Below, piece by piece: positions 38,826 through 48,085 of a stretch of 64,000 nt of DNA. Made by a program: the position numbers and the translations under genes. The DNA lies in the NCBI RefSeq assembly GCF_016925495.1, contig NZ_CP070491.1, forward strand, positions 2,604,001 to 2,668,000, in the 5' to 3' direction. The notes beneath the pieces are model-generated. The model had not been told where the DNA came from and made no database searches. It saw only the letters and a program-made list of their open reading frames with translations. The DNA is from Methylococcus sp. EFPC2. Lineage in GTDB: Bacteria > Pseudomonadota > Gammaproteobacteria > Methylococcales > Methylococcaceae. How positions within the stretch are numbered: position 1 is the stretch's first letter; each line of letters begins with the position of its first letter.

Positions 38826-40127
38826 ATGTATTCATTTCCCTTTCGCCTCTCACTCCTGCTTCCCCTAGCTTTGCTCGCCGCCTGTTCCTGGCAACCGGTC
38901 GTTCGCGAACAAGCTGCGCCGGTGCCGGTAACTCCGGAAACGGTCGAAAGCCATGACTTCGGCCTGAATACCGAAAACAGCGTCGTGGGCCGTTTGGCCA
39001 CGGTGCCAGTGCAGGAGGGCGATACCTTGCTGGACATCGCACGACATTACGGCCTGGGTCACAGCCATATCGCCGAAGCCAATCCGGGCATCGACGTCTG
39101 GCTGCCGCAGCCCGATGCTCGCGCGGTCTTGCCCCTGCAGTTCATCCTGCCCGACGCGCCGCGCAAAGGCGTGGTGATCAACCTGGCCACCATGCGGCTG
39201 TTTCGCTACACCAAGAGCGGCGAACTGCGGACCTACCCGGTCGGCATAGGGCGGGAAGGTCGCTCGACACCCACCGGCGCGATGGCCATAGACCGCAAGG
39301 CCGAACACCCGACCTGGCATGTGCCCGAGTCGATCCGCAAGGATCATCAGGCCAAGGGCGATCCGCTGCCGGCCGTCGTGTCTCCGGGCCCCGACAATCC
39401 CCTGGGCGACTATGCCTTCTACCTCAACAAGCCGAACTACCTCATCCACGGCACCAACAAGCCCTACAGCATCGGCTTTCGCGCCAGCAACGGCTGCCTC
39501 CGGCTGTATCCGGAAGACATCGAAAAGCTCTATGGCGACGTCGCGGTCAAAACGCCGATCCGCATCGTCAACCAGCCTTACCTGATCGGCTGGCTGGACG
39601 GCGAACCCTATCTGGAAGCCCACGAACCGTTCGAGGAGGCCGACGCCAAACGCCTGGTGAAAGAACTGAACGCCAAGCTCAAGCAGATCGAGAAAAAGCA
39701 GGGCATCAAACTGGATTGGCCCAAGATCGACGCCACCCTCACCCAGGCGCGCGGCTTGCCCACACCGATACGCATCGGCTCGCAAAATCTGGAACAGACC
39801 CTGGCCGGAGCGCTAGCCCTGCAACGCCCGGCTCGTTTAGTCGGACAGCCGCAGCCCGTGGCGGACAAGACCCCGGCCTGGTACGTAAAAATCGAGGAAA
39901 CCGAAAACGCGCGCGATGCCGAGCGTTTGGCCGCCATGCTCAACCACCAGGGTCCGCGCATACCCGCGAAAGCCGTGGTCGACGGCCCACGTCAACACGT
40001 GCTGGCGGGCCCCTACGACGATGCCAAGAGCGCGAACGAAGCCATCAAACGCTTGCGTGTCGATCTGGAAATGAAAGGAAAAATCGTCGCCCCGGACACT
40101 ACACTGAAGCTGGGCGACACGCGCTGA
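38826..40127 (+). CDS. LysM-containing L,D-transpeptidase lipoprotein (ErfK/YbiS type)
   Basis: A 433-residue peptidoglycan enzyme that cross-links stem peptides or attaches Lpp-type proteins. It has a lipoprotein signal (LLPLALLAACSW, Cys at about 21), a LysM domain (about 62-108, VQEGDTLLDIARHYGLGH) and a YkuD catalytic domain (about 115-250) with YLIHGTNKP and catalytic cysteine in FRASNGCLRLYPED. It ends in an SPOR-like C-terminal region (PAWYVKIEETENARDAERLAAML). The true start is the ATG at 38826; the open frame further upstream runs through the repeat region and is not coding. The 229 bases before it hold no other gene. Confidence 0.92.
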   Translation: MYSFPFRLSLLLPLALLAACSWQPVVREQAAPVPVTPETVESHDFGLNTENSVVGRLATVPVQEGDTLLDIARHYGLGHSHIAEANPGIDVWLPQPDARAVLPLQFILPDAPRKGVVINLATMRLFRYTKSGELRTYPVGIGREGRSTPTGAMAIDRKAEHPTWHVPESIRKDHQAKGDPLPAVVSPGPDNPLGDYAFYLNKPNYLIHGTNKPYSIGFRASNGCLRLYPEDIEKLYGDVAVKTPIRIVNQPYLIGWLDGEPYLEAHEPFEEADAKRLVKELNAKLKQIEKKQGIKLDWPKIDATLTQARGLPTPIRIGSQNLEQTLAGALALQRPARLVGQPQPVADKTPAWYVKIEETENARDAERLAAMLNHQGPRIPAKAVVDGPRQHVLAGPYDDAKSANEAIKRLRVDLEMKGKIVAPDTTLKLGDTR

Positions 40128-40206
40128 AGCGGACGCTTGCCTCCAGCGCCTGCCGACACTCTAGAACCCGCTATCGGCCGTACACCAGGATTACGGGCAA
40201 AGCCAC

Positions 40207-41352
40207 TCAGTCCGCTGTAGCTCGCAGCGCCTGCTCCAGGTCGTTAATCAGATCCTGGACATTCTCGATGCCGACCGAGACACGCAGCAGGTCGACCGGG
40301 CAGCGGGTTCCCGAACCTTCGACGCTGGCGCGGTGTTCGATCAGGCTTTCCACCGAACCGAGCGAGGTCGCCCGCCTGAAGAGCCGGACCCGCGCCGCCA
40401 CGGCTCTGGCGGCGTCTTCGCCGCCGCGTATGCGCAGCGACAGCATGGCGCCGTAGCCGCCCTCCATTTGGCGCGCGGCGATGTCGTGGCCGGGATGGGA
40501 AGGCAGGCCGGGGTAGAGCACGGCGGCGATCGCCGGATGATGCTCGAAATGGGCCGCGATGGACGCGGCGGAATCGGCCGCGGCGCGCACACGCGGAAAC
40601 AGCGTGCGCAGCCCGCGGTTCAACAGCCAGGCCTCGAAGGGGCCGAGGATCGCGCCGCCCGAGGCGCGCGTGGACTTGATCCTCGCCCATAACTCATCTT
40701 CGACCCGAGCCACGAGCACGCCGGCCACGACGTCGGAGTGGCCGTTCAGATACTTGGTGGCGGAATGCATCACGATGTCGGCGCCCAGGTTCAGCGGGCG
40801 GGTGAACACCGGCGTGGCCACCGTCGAGTCGACGACCAGGCGTGCCCCGGCCGCGTGGGCGAGGTCAGCGGCACGGGCGATGTCGGTGATTTCCCAGGTC
40901 GGATTGGCCGGCGTCTCCACCCACACCAGATCGGCCGGCCGTCCCAGTAGCTCGGCGAGTTCGTCGCCGTCGGCGTAGAAATCGAGCGTGATCTGCCAGT
41001 TCGTACTGAATTCGATCAGCCAGCGCCGCAAAGCCCAGTACATGGCCTGCGGAGCCACTACGCGCGCGCCGGGCCTGAGCGCCAGAAGCACCGCCGTTGC
41101 GGCGGCCATGCCCGAGGCGAAAAGCGCCGCCGCCGCGCCCTGCTCGAGCCGGCACAGCAGGGCCTCGGCGGCGTCGTAGGCCGGGCTCGCGTCGCGCGCA
41201 TAAACCCGCCCGCCGGGGTAGCCGCCGTCGGCGGCGCGCTCGAACGTGGAGGCGAGGTGCAGCGGCGGCACGATGTCGTAATAGGGTGGCTCCGCGTCGC
41301 CCAGGCCTCGGGCGGCCAGGGTATCGGGGTGACAGTGCTCGTCGTGCGGCAT
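40207..41352 (-). CDS. Trans-sulfuration PLP enzyme (cystathionine gamma-synthase/lyase type)
   Basis: A 381-residue Cys/Met metabolism PLP-dependent enzyme. The family motifs are VYARDASPAYDAAEALLCRLEQGAAAALFASGMAA (two parts), the PLP-aspartate stretch GARLVVDSTVATP, the lysine motif HSATKYLNGHSDVVAG (about residue 200) and SLGSVESLIEHRA near the C-terminus. Cystathionine gamma-synthase, beta/gamma-lyase or O-acetylhomoserine sulfhydrylase activity cannot be separated by eye. I start at ATG 41352, since the open frame upstream has no family similarity. It is divergent from metNIQ, so a role in methionine supply is likely. Confidence 0.87.
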   Translation of the reverse strand: MPHDEHCHPDTLAARGLGDAEPPYYDIVPPLHLASTFERAADGGYPGGRVYARDASPAYDAAEALLCRLEQGAAAALFASGMAAATAVLLALRPGARVVAPQAMYWALRRWLIEFSTNWQITLDFYADGDELAELLGRPADLVWVETPANPTWEITDIARAADLAHAAGARLVVDSTVATPVFTRPLNLGADIVMHSATKYLNGHSDVVAGVLVARVEDELWARIKSTRASGGAILGPFEAWLLNRGLRTLFPRVRAAADSAASIAAHFEHHPAIAAVLYPGLPSHPGHDIAARQMEGGYGAMLSLRIRGGEDAARAVAARVRLFRRATSLGSVESLIEHRASVEGSGTRCPVDLLRVSVGIENVQDLINDLEQALRATAD

Positions 41353-41452
41353 GATCCGGTTTCCTGCGTTGAGTGAGAGGTCGGGCGATCCGCCGCCCGT
41401 CGCCGCGAGCCTAACAAGACGCCGACGATGGTGTCGAGTGCGCGGGATTGAT

Positions 41453-41471
41453 AGACTCGAAGCCATAGTCT
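41453..41471. promoter_or_regulatory. Inverted repeat between the PLP gene and metN
   Basis: AGACT, nine bases, AGTCT lies 28 bases before the metN start, in the divergent promoter region. It is not the AGACGTCT tandem recognised by MetJ, so the regulator is unknown. Confidence 0.3.
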
Positions 41472-41498
41472 GTAGTCCCAGGGTAGGGCGCTCCCGTC

Positions 41499-42524
41499 GT
41501 GATCCGCATCGAAAACCTGCACAAGACCTATCGCGTCGATGGGCGTGAAATCTGCGCGCTGAACGGAATCGACCTGCACATCGGCGAGGGCGAGATATTC
41601 GGCATCATCGGCCGTTCCGGTGCGGGCAAGAGCACGCTGATCCGCAGCTTGAACCTGCTCGAACGTCCGAGCGCCGGCCGCGTGTTGATAGCCGGCGAGG
41701 ACATCACGCAGTTCGACCACCACCGGCTGTATGCGCTGCGCCGGCGTACCGGCATGATCTTCCAGCACTTCAACCTGCTCAACGCGAAGACGGTGGCCGA
41801 CAACATAGCCTGGCCGCTGAAGGCCACCGGGCGCCATACCGCCGCGCAACGCGCCGCGCGGGTCGCCGAGCTGCTGGACCTGGTGGGGCTGGCCGACCAG
41901 GGCGGGAAATACCCGGCGCAATTGTCGGGCGGACAGAAGCAGCGCGTGGGCATCGCGCGTGCGCTGGCCAATCATCCGCAATTACTGCTGTGCGACGAGG
42001 CGACCTCCGCGCTCGATCCCGAAACCACACAGTCCATCCTCAAGCTGCTGCTCGACATCAACCGCCAGCTCGGCCTCACCATCGTGCTGATCACCCACGA
42101 GATGCAGGTCATTCGCACACTGTGCGACCGGGTCGCGGTCATCGAGGCCGGGCGCATCGTCGAGTGCGGCACGGTCGCCGAGGTGTTTTTGCATCCGCGG
42201 CATCCCGTGACGCGCAGCCTGGTGACGCAGAGCGATCCACTGATCGCGGCAACGCCGGCCCCGTTCCCAGCGTACCCGAGTGACAAACCGCGCGGTACCC
42301 GGGTGCGCCTGACCTATCTCGGCGACGTCGTTTACCAGCCCATCCTGAGCCATCTCGCCGCGGCGACGCCGGCACGGATCACCCTGTTGCAGGGCGAGGT
42401 GTCGACCATCAAGGACGTACCTTTCGGCCAACTACTGCTGGAGCTGCAAGGCAGCACGGACGAAATCGGCCGGGTATACGCCGAACTCGACCGCTTGCAG
42501 ATCCACCGCGAGGTTCTATTGTGA
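41499..42524 (+). CDS. metN: Methionine ABC transporter ATP-binding protein MetN
   Basis: A 341-residue ATPase of the methionine importer. It has Walker A GRSGAGKST (about 38-46), Q-loop, signature LSGGQKQR, Walker B LLLCDEATSALDP and H-loop VLITHEM, then a C-terminal NIL domain (about 265-341) that binds methionine and inhibits transport. The start is GTG, and the stop overlaps metI by four bases. Confidence 0.96.
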   Translation: MIRIENLHKTYRVDGREICALNGIDLHIGEGEIFGIIGRSGAGKSTLIRSLNLLERPSAGRVLIAGEDITQFDHHRLYALRRRTGMIFQHFNLLNAKTVADNIAWPLKATGRHTAAQRAARVAELLDLVGLADQGGKYPAQLSGGQKQRVGIARALANHPQLLLCDEATSALDPETTQSILKLLLDINRQLGLTIVLITHEMQVIRTLCDRVAVIEAGRIVECGTVAEVFLHPRHPVTRSLVTQSDPLIAATPAPFPAYPSDKPRGTRVRLTYLGDVVYQPILSHLAAATPARITLLQGEVSTIKDVPFGQLLLELQGSTDEIGRVYAELDRLQIHREVLL

Positions 42525-43183
42525 TCGACCTGTCCGTCATCGACTGGGCCGACATCGGTGCCGCGACCTGGGAGACGCTGGTGATGACCGGGGTTTCCCT
42601 GCTATTCACCGTGCTGATCGGCCTGCCGCTGGGCATCCTGCTTTACCTGACCGCCAGCAAACAGTTGCTGGACAGGCCCGGCGTGTACCGGGCGCTGTCA
42701 TTCGTCGTCAACGTGCTGCGATCGGTGCCTTTCCTGATCCTGCTGATCGTGATGATACCGGTGACGGTGATCCTGATAGGCACCTCGCTGGGCGTCGAAG
42801 GCGCGATACCGCCGCTGGTCGTCGGCACGGCGCCGTTTTTCGCCCGCTTGGTGGAAAACGTGCTGCGCGAGGTGGACCGCGGCGTCATCGAGGCCTGCCA
42901 GGCGATGGGCATACGCACCCACCGCATCATTTTCGGCGCGCTCTTGCCCGAGGCGCTGCCGGGGCTGATCGCCGCCACCACCGTGACCGCGATCACGCTG
43001 ATGTCTTACGCAGCGATGTCGGGCGTGATCGGCGGCGGCGGCCTGGGCGATCTCGCCATCCGTTTCGGCTATCAGCGCTTTCAGACCGAGGTGATGGTGA
43101 TCACCGTCGCCCTGCTGGTGGTGCTGGTTCAACTCATCCAGTACGCCGGCGACCGCCTGGTGCTTTATTTCACCCGCCATTGA
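42521..43183 (+). CDS. metI: Methionine ABC transporter permease MetI
   Basis: A 220-residue permease with five membrane segments. The EAA-like loop region EACQAMGIRTHRIIFGALLPEALPGL (two parts) contacts MetN, and SYAAMSGVIGGGGLGDLAIRFGYQRF is diagnostic of MetI. It is followed by metQ after 22 bases. Confidence 0.96.
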   Translation: MIDLSVIDWADIGAATWETLVMTGVSLLFTVLIGLPLGILLYLTASKQLLDRPGVYRALSFVVNVLRSVPFLILLIVMIPVTVILIGTSLGVEGAIPPLVVGTAPFFARLVENVLREVDRGVIEACQAMGIRTHRIIFGALLPEALPGLIAATTVTAITLMSYAAMSGVIGGGGLGDLAIRFGYQRFQTEVMVITVALLVVLVQLIQYAGDRLVLYFTRH

Positions 43184-43205
43184 TTACCCAACGCAGGAGC
43201 GTTCC

Positions 43206-44000
43206 ATGTCCACCCCGATACGCAGGTTTTTGATCGCCGCGCTGTTCACCCTCGTGCTTGCTCCGGCCGCTCAGGCCGCCGACAAGCTGGTGATCGCCGC
43301 CACGCCCGTGCCGCACGCCGAGATCCTCGAATTCGTCAAGCCGATCCTGGCGAAAGAAGGCGTGGCGCTGGAGGTGAAGGTGTTCACCGACTATGTGCAG
43401 CCGGCGGTGCAGACCAACGAGAAGCGGGTCGACGGCAACTACTACCTGCACCAGCCCTTTCTGGACGAACTCAAGAAGAAACAGAAAAACGACATCCAGG
43501 TCGCGGTGGCCAAGGTCCATGTCGAGCCTTTCGCCGCGTATTCCAGCAAGCATAAGAGTCTGGCCGAGCTTCCCGCCGGCGCCACCGTGGCGCTGCCGAA
43601 CGACCCGTCCAACTCCGGCCGCGCGCTCCTGCTGCTGGCGAAACAAGGCCTGATCACGCTGAAGGGCGCCGACAACATCTCGGCGACCACCAAGGACATC
43701 GTGGCGAACCCCAAGAAGCTGAAGTTCCGCGAACTGGAGGCCGCCACGCTGCCGCGCATCCTGAACCAGGTCGACCTTGCCCTGATCAACACCAATTACG
43801 CGATAGCCGCCAAGCTGAATCCGCTCAAGGACTCGCTGTTCATCGAGGACGCCCGCTCGCCTTACGCCAACCTGCTGGTGGCGCGCACCGATAACGTCGA
43901 CAGCCCGGCGATCAAGAAGCTGGCGGCGGCGCTGACCTCGCCGGAAGTGAAGCAATTCATCGCCGACAAATACCAGGGCGCGGTGGTGCCGGCGTTCTGA
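43206..44000 (+). CDS. metQ: Methionine-binding protein MetQ (non-lipidated signal)
   Basis: A 264-residue substrate-binding protein of the NlpA/MetQ family, with VIAATPVPHAEILEFVKP, NEKRVDGNYYLHQPFLDE, VALPNDPSNSGRALLLL and LINTNYAIAAKLNP. The N-terminus is an ordinary signal peptide ending APAAQAAD without a lipobox cysteine. E. coli MetQ is a lipoprotein, so this one is probably released into the periplasm. GCAGGAG supports the start. Confidence 0.95.
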   Translation: MSTPIRRFLIAALFTLVLAPAAQAADKLVIAATPVPHAEILEFVKPILAKEGVALEVKVFTDYVQPAVQTNEKRVDGNYYLHQPFLDELKKKQKNDIQVAVAKVHVEPFAAYSSKHKSLAELPAGATVALPNDPSNSGRALLLLAKQGLITLKGADNISATTKDIVANPKKLKFRELEAATLPRILNQVDLALINTNYAIAAKLNPLKDSLFIEDARSPYANLLVARTDNVDSPAIKKLAAALTSPEVKQFIADKYQGAVVPAF

Positions 44001-44159
44001 TCCATGAACGATGCCGCAACGCCCTGACGGCCGTTATCTCATCGCGCTCGGTCGGCCGATGGATGCCCGACTCAAAAGAAACCGGCGGGCCGCGTCGGGT
44101 TTCCCTCCGAGCGACGGACTTGCCGATCGCCCGCGCCAGATGGCTGGCCCTTTCATCCG

Positions 44160-44666
44160 ATGGCTTCAAGACCCATGATCGCCGTCCTGTCGGGGGTGTC
44201 CGGCTCCGGGAAAACCACCGTTGGGCGCTTGCTTGCGCAGGCCTTGAGCTGGCCTTATATCGAGGGCGACGATTTACACCCTGCGGCCAATATCGAGAAG
44301 ATGAGCAAGGGCGTCCCTCTCACCGACTACGATCGTCAGTCCTGGCTTGTAGAACTATCCCGCGTGTTTGCCGAATACCTGCACGGCGAAAAATCGGCCG
44401 TGGCGAGTTGTTCCGCCCTGAAACGGTCCTATCGGGATCGGCTCAGGGCCGCGGGCCCGGGAGTCGTATTCGTTCAGTTAAGCACAACGCCCGAAATCAT
44501 TCGTTTGCGCCTCACGACTCGCCAGGCTCATTTCGCGGGTGTCGGACTCATGGCAAGCCAATTCGCAGCCCTGGAACCGCTCGATTCCGATGAAGGCATG
44601 ATCATCGAGGCGTCGACCGATCCCGCCGACATTGTGCTTACCATCCGGCAGCGCTGGGCACTTTAG
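44160..44666 (+). CDS. gntK: Gluconokinase
   Basis: A 168-residue kinase that phosphorylates gluconate to 6-phosphogluconate. It has the P-loop GVSGSGKTT (about 12-20), YIEGDDLHPAANIEKMSKGVPLTD (two parts) and CSALKRSYRDRLR, with FVQLSTTPEIIRLRL and a conserved HFAGVGLMASQFAALEPL end, all characteristic. An ATG five codons later is an alternative start. It could act on gluconate made by the sugar oxidation genes at the left of the window, though they are far apart. Confidence 0.93.
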   Translation: MASRPMIAVLSGVSGSGKTTVGRLLAQALSWPYIEGDDLHPAANIEKMSKGVPLTDYDRQSWLVELSRVFAEYLHGEKSAVASCSALKRSYRDRLRAAGPGVVFVQLSTTPEIIRLRLTTRQAHFAGVGLMASQFAALEPLDSDEGMIIEASTDPADIVLTIRQRWAL

Positions 44667-44779
44667 ACCATCGCCGGAATTTACCGCCCGAAGCCGCGCC
44701 CGAGGTAGGACGGCATCGGGTGCGGAAGGCCATGGGCTATCCGAACCCTGTAAGGGCCAGTAAACGGACTGAGCAGGGC

Positions 44780-46285
44780 TCAGCGGGATTTCGGCGGGTA
44801 CTTGGTCGCCGGTACTGGGCGGCGCTCCTCGCCATAGCCGACCGGAACGGCTCGCGCTTGGTTCTTGGCAGCGCTTTTGGGCGCGTTTGCCTGTCGGGGA
44901 ACAAGCTGTGGACGGGTTTCTCCCCGCCGAGCGCCGGCAAGAGCCTGGGCTTTCGGTGATACGGACGGCCGCGACTTGCTGTATTCCACCAAGACGGCTT
45001 TCTTCGGTTCGGCCCTCACCGTACTGACGCCTTTGAAAGATACCGGCTGAACCCGTGCCGCGCCGGCGAGTTGCCGTGGATATGCGGCCTTCGGCGCCAG
45101 GATTGGGACAACGGGCGCGGACGTGGCCGCGCTGGCGACTTTCAGCGTTGCGGGGACAGGTTGTGGCACCGTGGATGCGGCGCTAAACGCGGATTTTCTG
45201 GCTGACGCGTCGGCCGTCCAGATAGCGTCACCCTCATAATTCAGACCTTCCGGGAAAAAACGCTGCGGCTCGCTGGCGATCTCCCGCGCCGCCAGAAATT
45301 CGGCGTAATAGTTGCGAGAGGCGAAGCCGAATTGCGGGTGGTCGTATTCCTTGACGATCCGCGGGAAGTCGTGGCCAAAGCGGTTCTTGGCCCTTTGCAT
45401 GCCGCCTATGCCGTGATTGTACGAGGTCACGGCGAGCGGCCAACTGCCCAGTTTGTGGTAGGCATGGCTCAGGTAGCGGGCGGCGCCATACGTCGAGGCG
45501 ATAGGATCGAGCCGGGCCTCCGCGCTGTCGTCGCCGTCCATGAAGATGCGGGCCGCCCCGGCGGTGAATTGCCAGACGCCCAACGCGCCAGCCGAGGAAT
45601 GCGCGTTAAACTGAAACGAAGACTCCACGTGGGGCAGATACGCCAAGTCCTCCGGCAAACCGGCGTTGCGGAAGATTTCCCGATACTTGCGGTCGTAGCG
45701 ACTGCCGATGGCCAGCCCCTTCTTGAACCGTTCCCGGAGTCCGCGCTGCTGGCGCAGGCGCTGACTGGCGCCATAAATGGCATTGCGGTCGCCGGTGATC
45801 TGCCCCACCTGCTCCACCAGCCCTTGTTCATCGCCGTTCAACGCCGCCCCCGAGGCTAGCTTATATTCCAAATCGCCCAACCGGCGCTTCCAGCCATCGA
45901 GGCGCGACTGGATGTATTCCTTCTGTTCGGGAGTCAGGCTCTCGCCTACCCCATCCGGCAACTGCACGACCTCATAGATCACATTCATGTGAAGCTTGTC
46001 ATGAATGGCTACTTGGGACCGGCTCCAGCTGGCGTAGACCTTGCGCCAGAATTTCACCTGGGGCTCGATCTCCCTGGGCCTGGGAAACACCTCCGACGGG
46101 TGGTATGCCGGCTCCGGTGTATCGTCGGGGTAAGCCAGGATCGGGTTGGACGGAGCAATGGGCTCGCGTGGCGGAGTTGCCTGTGACCTCCCGTTAGTCT
46201 TATGGACCACGGGTTTCGTGCTACAGGCGGCCATCAAGATAAGTGGAACCACGGTGAATAAAACTTGGAGCAGTCTGCTGGACAT
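44780..46285 (-). CDS. MltD-like membrane-bound lytic murein transglycosylase
   Basis: A 501-residue lipoprotein (signal LFTVVPLILMAACST, Cys at about 20) with an SLT domain at about 195-320. Catalytic glutamate lies in LPHVESSFQFNAHSSAGALGVWQF, followed by YGAARYLSHAYHKLG and VTSYNHGIGGM. It cleaves peptidoglycan glycan strands to anhydromuropeptides. E. coli MltD ends in LysM domains; here the last 130 residues are instead a basic, alanine/proline-rich unstructured tail that may bind the wall nonspecifically. ATG 46285 is preferred to a frame-open start at 46399, because it gives the lipoprotein signal. Confidence 0.88.
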   Translation of the reverse strand: MSSRLLQVLFTVVPLILMAACSTKPVVHKTNGRSQATPPREPIAPSNPILAYPDDTPEPAYHPSEVFPRPREIEPQVKFWRKVYASWSRSQVAIHDKLHMNVIYEVVQLPDGVGESLTPEQKEYIQSRLDGWKRRLGDLEYKLASGAALNGDEQGLVEQVGQITGDRNAIYGASQRLRQQRGLRERFKKGLAIGSRYDRKYREIFRNAGLPEDLAYLPHVESSFQFNAHSSAGALGVWQFTAGAARIFMDGDDSAEARLDPIASTYGAARYLSHAYHKLGSWPLAVTSYNHGIGGMQRAKNRFGHDFPRIVKEYDHPQFGFASRNYYAEFLAAREIASEPQRFFPEGLNYEGDAIWTADASARKSAFSAASTVPQPVPATLKVASAATSAPVVPILAPKAAYPRQLAGAARVQPVSFKGVSTVRAEPKKAVLVEYSKSRPSVSPKAQALAGARRGETRPQLVPRQANAPKSAAKNQARAVPVGYGEERRPVPATKYPPKSR

Positions 46286-46462
46286 GATAATGCCTCGGTT
46301 TCCAGGCCACCGGCCAAGGCCGCGATCGGCCGCACATCTACGGAATCCCCGGCGCTCATTCTGAGCCGGCCTGGGCATTGTAGTCCACCCTACCGCCAAC
46401 GATTGGGTGATATCCGCATTATCGGCCTTCTGGGGTGTGGCTGCGGACTATAACGGCAAAGT

Positions 46463-46798
46463 CTACGAATCCCAAGGCGGGTCTACACCGCAGTAAGGCA
46501 CGAAACTCGGATCCGTTGGTTCGATCGTCGCGAGAGTGACGACCCCATGCTCGTCCGCGGCGGGCCGGGGTGATTTGCGCCCGCCCCTCGCGTAAGACGA
46601 CTTTTCATTTCCTTTCACGGCGCCGGGCGAGTTGGCCTCACCGCCCGCGTCTGCAGGCTGCCACCTCTGGAACAGGGCGCTCTCGATCCCGTTCGGGATG
46701 TACCACTTCTTCCGCGCGGCATCCCAGCGCGCGCCAAGCGCCTTCGCCTGATCCTTCTCCGCATAAGGCACGTCCAAGTATCGTTTCTGGTTGCTCAT
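46463..46798 (-). CDS. DUF5710 domain protein
   Basis: A 111-residue protein whose first 40 residues match the DUF5710 domain (YLDVPYAEKDQAKALGARWDAARKKWYIP), often found in plasmid- and phage-borne DNA primases and in stand-alone small proteins. The rest is hydrophilic with a basic patch (SYARGGRKSPRP) and a C-terminal segment of unknown role. No function is known. Confidence 0.8.
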   Translation of the reverse strand: MSNQKRYLDVPYAEKDQAKALGARWDAARKKWYIPNGIESALFQRWQPADAGGEANSPGAVKGNEKSSYARGGRKSPRPAADEHGVVTLATIEPTDPSFVPYCGVDPPWDS

Positions 46799-46933
46799 GT
46801 CTGCTTGAATGTGGGGTAGTCTGGAAAAACAGCCCGGTTATCCGCCGGGGATTGCATGTGCCGTATGACGGGGCTACAAGGAAGCTCGTTGCCAAGACGA
46901 AAGCCGGCACGCTTTTACAAGCATCCGTCGACC

Positions 46934-46974
46934 ATAAAAAAAGGTTTACCTGCACGAAGCAGGTAAACCTTTTG
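46934..46974 (-). terminator. Rho-independent terminator after tRNA-Gln
   Basis: On the minus strand AAGGTTTACCTGC, loop of about five bases (TTCG-centred) and GCAGGTAAACCTT run into seven T. It directly follows the tRNA and ends the rplM-rpsI-tRNA unit. The hairpin is nearly symmetric, with three A/T on the other side. Confidence 0.92.
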
Positions 46975-46977
46975 TAT

Positions 46978-47051
46978 TGGCTGGGGGACTAGGATTCGAA
47001 CCTAGGTTGATGGAGTCAGAGTCCATAGTCCTGCCGCTAGACGATCCCCCA
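46978..47051 (-). tRNA. tRNA-Gln (anticodon CTG)
   Basis: A 74-nt cloverleaf: acceptor TGGGGGA/TCCCCCA with discriminator G and encoded CCA; D-arm with TAGCGGCAGGA; anticodon stem ATGGA/TCCAT with loop CTCTGAC (anticodon CTG); and T-arm CTAGG-TTCGAAT-CCTAG. It is cotranscribed with rpsI. Confidence 0.97.
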
Positions 47052-47095
47052 ATAGCCTGTGTAGCGGACGCCGAGCAGGAAGCGTCCGAAAACGA

Positions 47096-47488
47096 TTAAC
47101 GCTTGGAGAACTGCGGGCGTCTTCTCGCCTTGTGCAGACCGACCTTCTTACGTTCCACTTCGCGAGCGTCGCGGGTGACGTAGCCGGCCTTGCGCAGCGC
47201 GGGACGCAGGGTCTCGTCGAGGTCGATCAGGGCGCGGGTCAAACCATGGCGTATCGCGCCAGCCTGACCGGACGGGCCACCGCCAACGACCTTGACGTTC
47301 ACGTCGATCTTGTCGCCCAACTCCAGGGTTTCGAGCGGCTGACGCACGATCATGCGGTCCGTCTTTCTGCCGAAGTAATCGTCGAGCGCCTTGTTGTTGA
47401 CGGTGATGAGACCCGTGCCGGACTTGGCGTAAACCCGTGCAATCGCACTCTTGCGACGACCGGTTCCGTAATTCTGAGCTTGTGCCAT
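47096..47488 (-). CDS. rpsI: 30S ribosomal protein S9
   Basis: A 130-residue S9/uS9 with [20 protein letters not shown] near the start, [19 protein letters not shown] in the middle and the invariant basic C-terminal tail ending in RRPQFSKR, which reaches the P site. It follows rplM by 20 bases. Confidence 0.99.
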   Translation of the reverse strand: MAQAQNYGTGRRKSAIARVYAKSGTGLITVNNKALDDYFGRKTDRMIVRQPLETLELGDKIDVNVKVVGGGPSGQAGAIRHGLTRALIDLDETLRPALRKAGYVTRDAREVERKKVGLHKARRRPQFSKR

Positions 47489-47508
47489 GGTTGACCTGAC
47501 TTAACTGT

Positions 47509-47937
47509 TTAGATTTCCAACAACTTCGGCTGTTGTGCCTGATGACCGTGCTCGGCGCCAGCGTAGATCTTCAACTTCTTGAACATCGCGCGACCCAGCG
47601 GATTCTTCGGCAGCATGCCCTTCACGGCGGTCTGGATGATGCGTTCCGGGTGAGTCTGGCGCAGCTTGCCGAGAGCAACCGACTTCATGTTACCGATATA
47701 GCCGGTGTGCTTGTAATAAATCTTGTCTTTTTCCTTGTTTCCCGTCACATGCACTTTTTCTGCATTGATGACGATGATGTAATCGCCGGTATCAACATGC
47801 GGCGTATACTCCGCTTTGTGCTTGCCGCGCAGACGGCGCGCAATCTCGGTGGAGAGTCGACCGAGCGTCTTGCCATCGGCATCGATGACATACCAGTCGC
47901 GTTTTACTTCGGCCGGCTTCGCGCTAAAGGTTTTCAT
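47509..47937 (-). CDS. rplM: 50S ribosomal protein L13
   Basis: A 142-residue L13/uL13 with [20 protein letters not shown], the [22 protein letters not shown] stretch (two parts) and [21 protein letters not shown]. It is the first gene of the rplM-rpsI operon. The translation start is ATG 47937. Confidence 0.99.
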   Translation of the reverse strand: MKTFSAKPAEVKRDWYVIDADGKTLGRLSTEIARRLRGKHKAEYTPHVDTGDYIIVINAEKVHVTGNKEKDKIYYKHTGYIGNMKSVALGKLRQTHPERIIQTAVKGMLPKNPLGRAMFKKLKIYAGAEHGHQAQQPKLLEI

Positions 47938-47981
47938 GCTGCTCGAGCTCCAAAATTTGGCTTTCTTCTATAAAGCGGCGC

Positions 47982-48010
47982 ATATTACCTGAGGCTATCG
48001 CTCAAGACAA
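47982..48010 (-). promoter_or_regulatory. Sigma-70 promoter of rplM-rpsI
   Basis: On the minus strand TTGTCT (48010-48005), a 17-base spacer and TAATAT (47987-47982) lie about 45 bases upstream of the rplM start. The pump gene before it ends at 48086. Confidence 0.65.
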
Positions 48011-48085
48011 GCCCGAACATGACCTTCCGACTAAGCCCAGCGGCGATGTCGAATGCGAGGCCCATGATATCACGAGTGCGCATCC

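Noticed and set aside
41353-41498. SAM riboswitch or MetJ operator before metN
   Set aside because: No SAM-I/SAM-II type helices and no AGACGTCT tandem; only a weak 5-bp inverted repeat is present.
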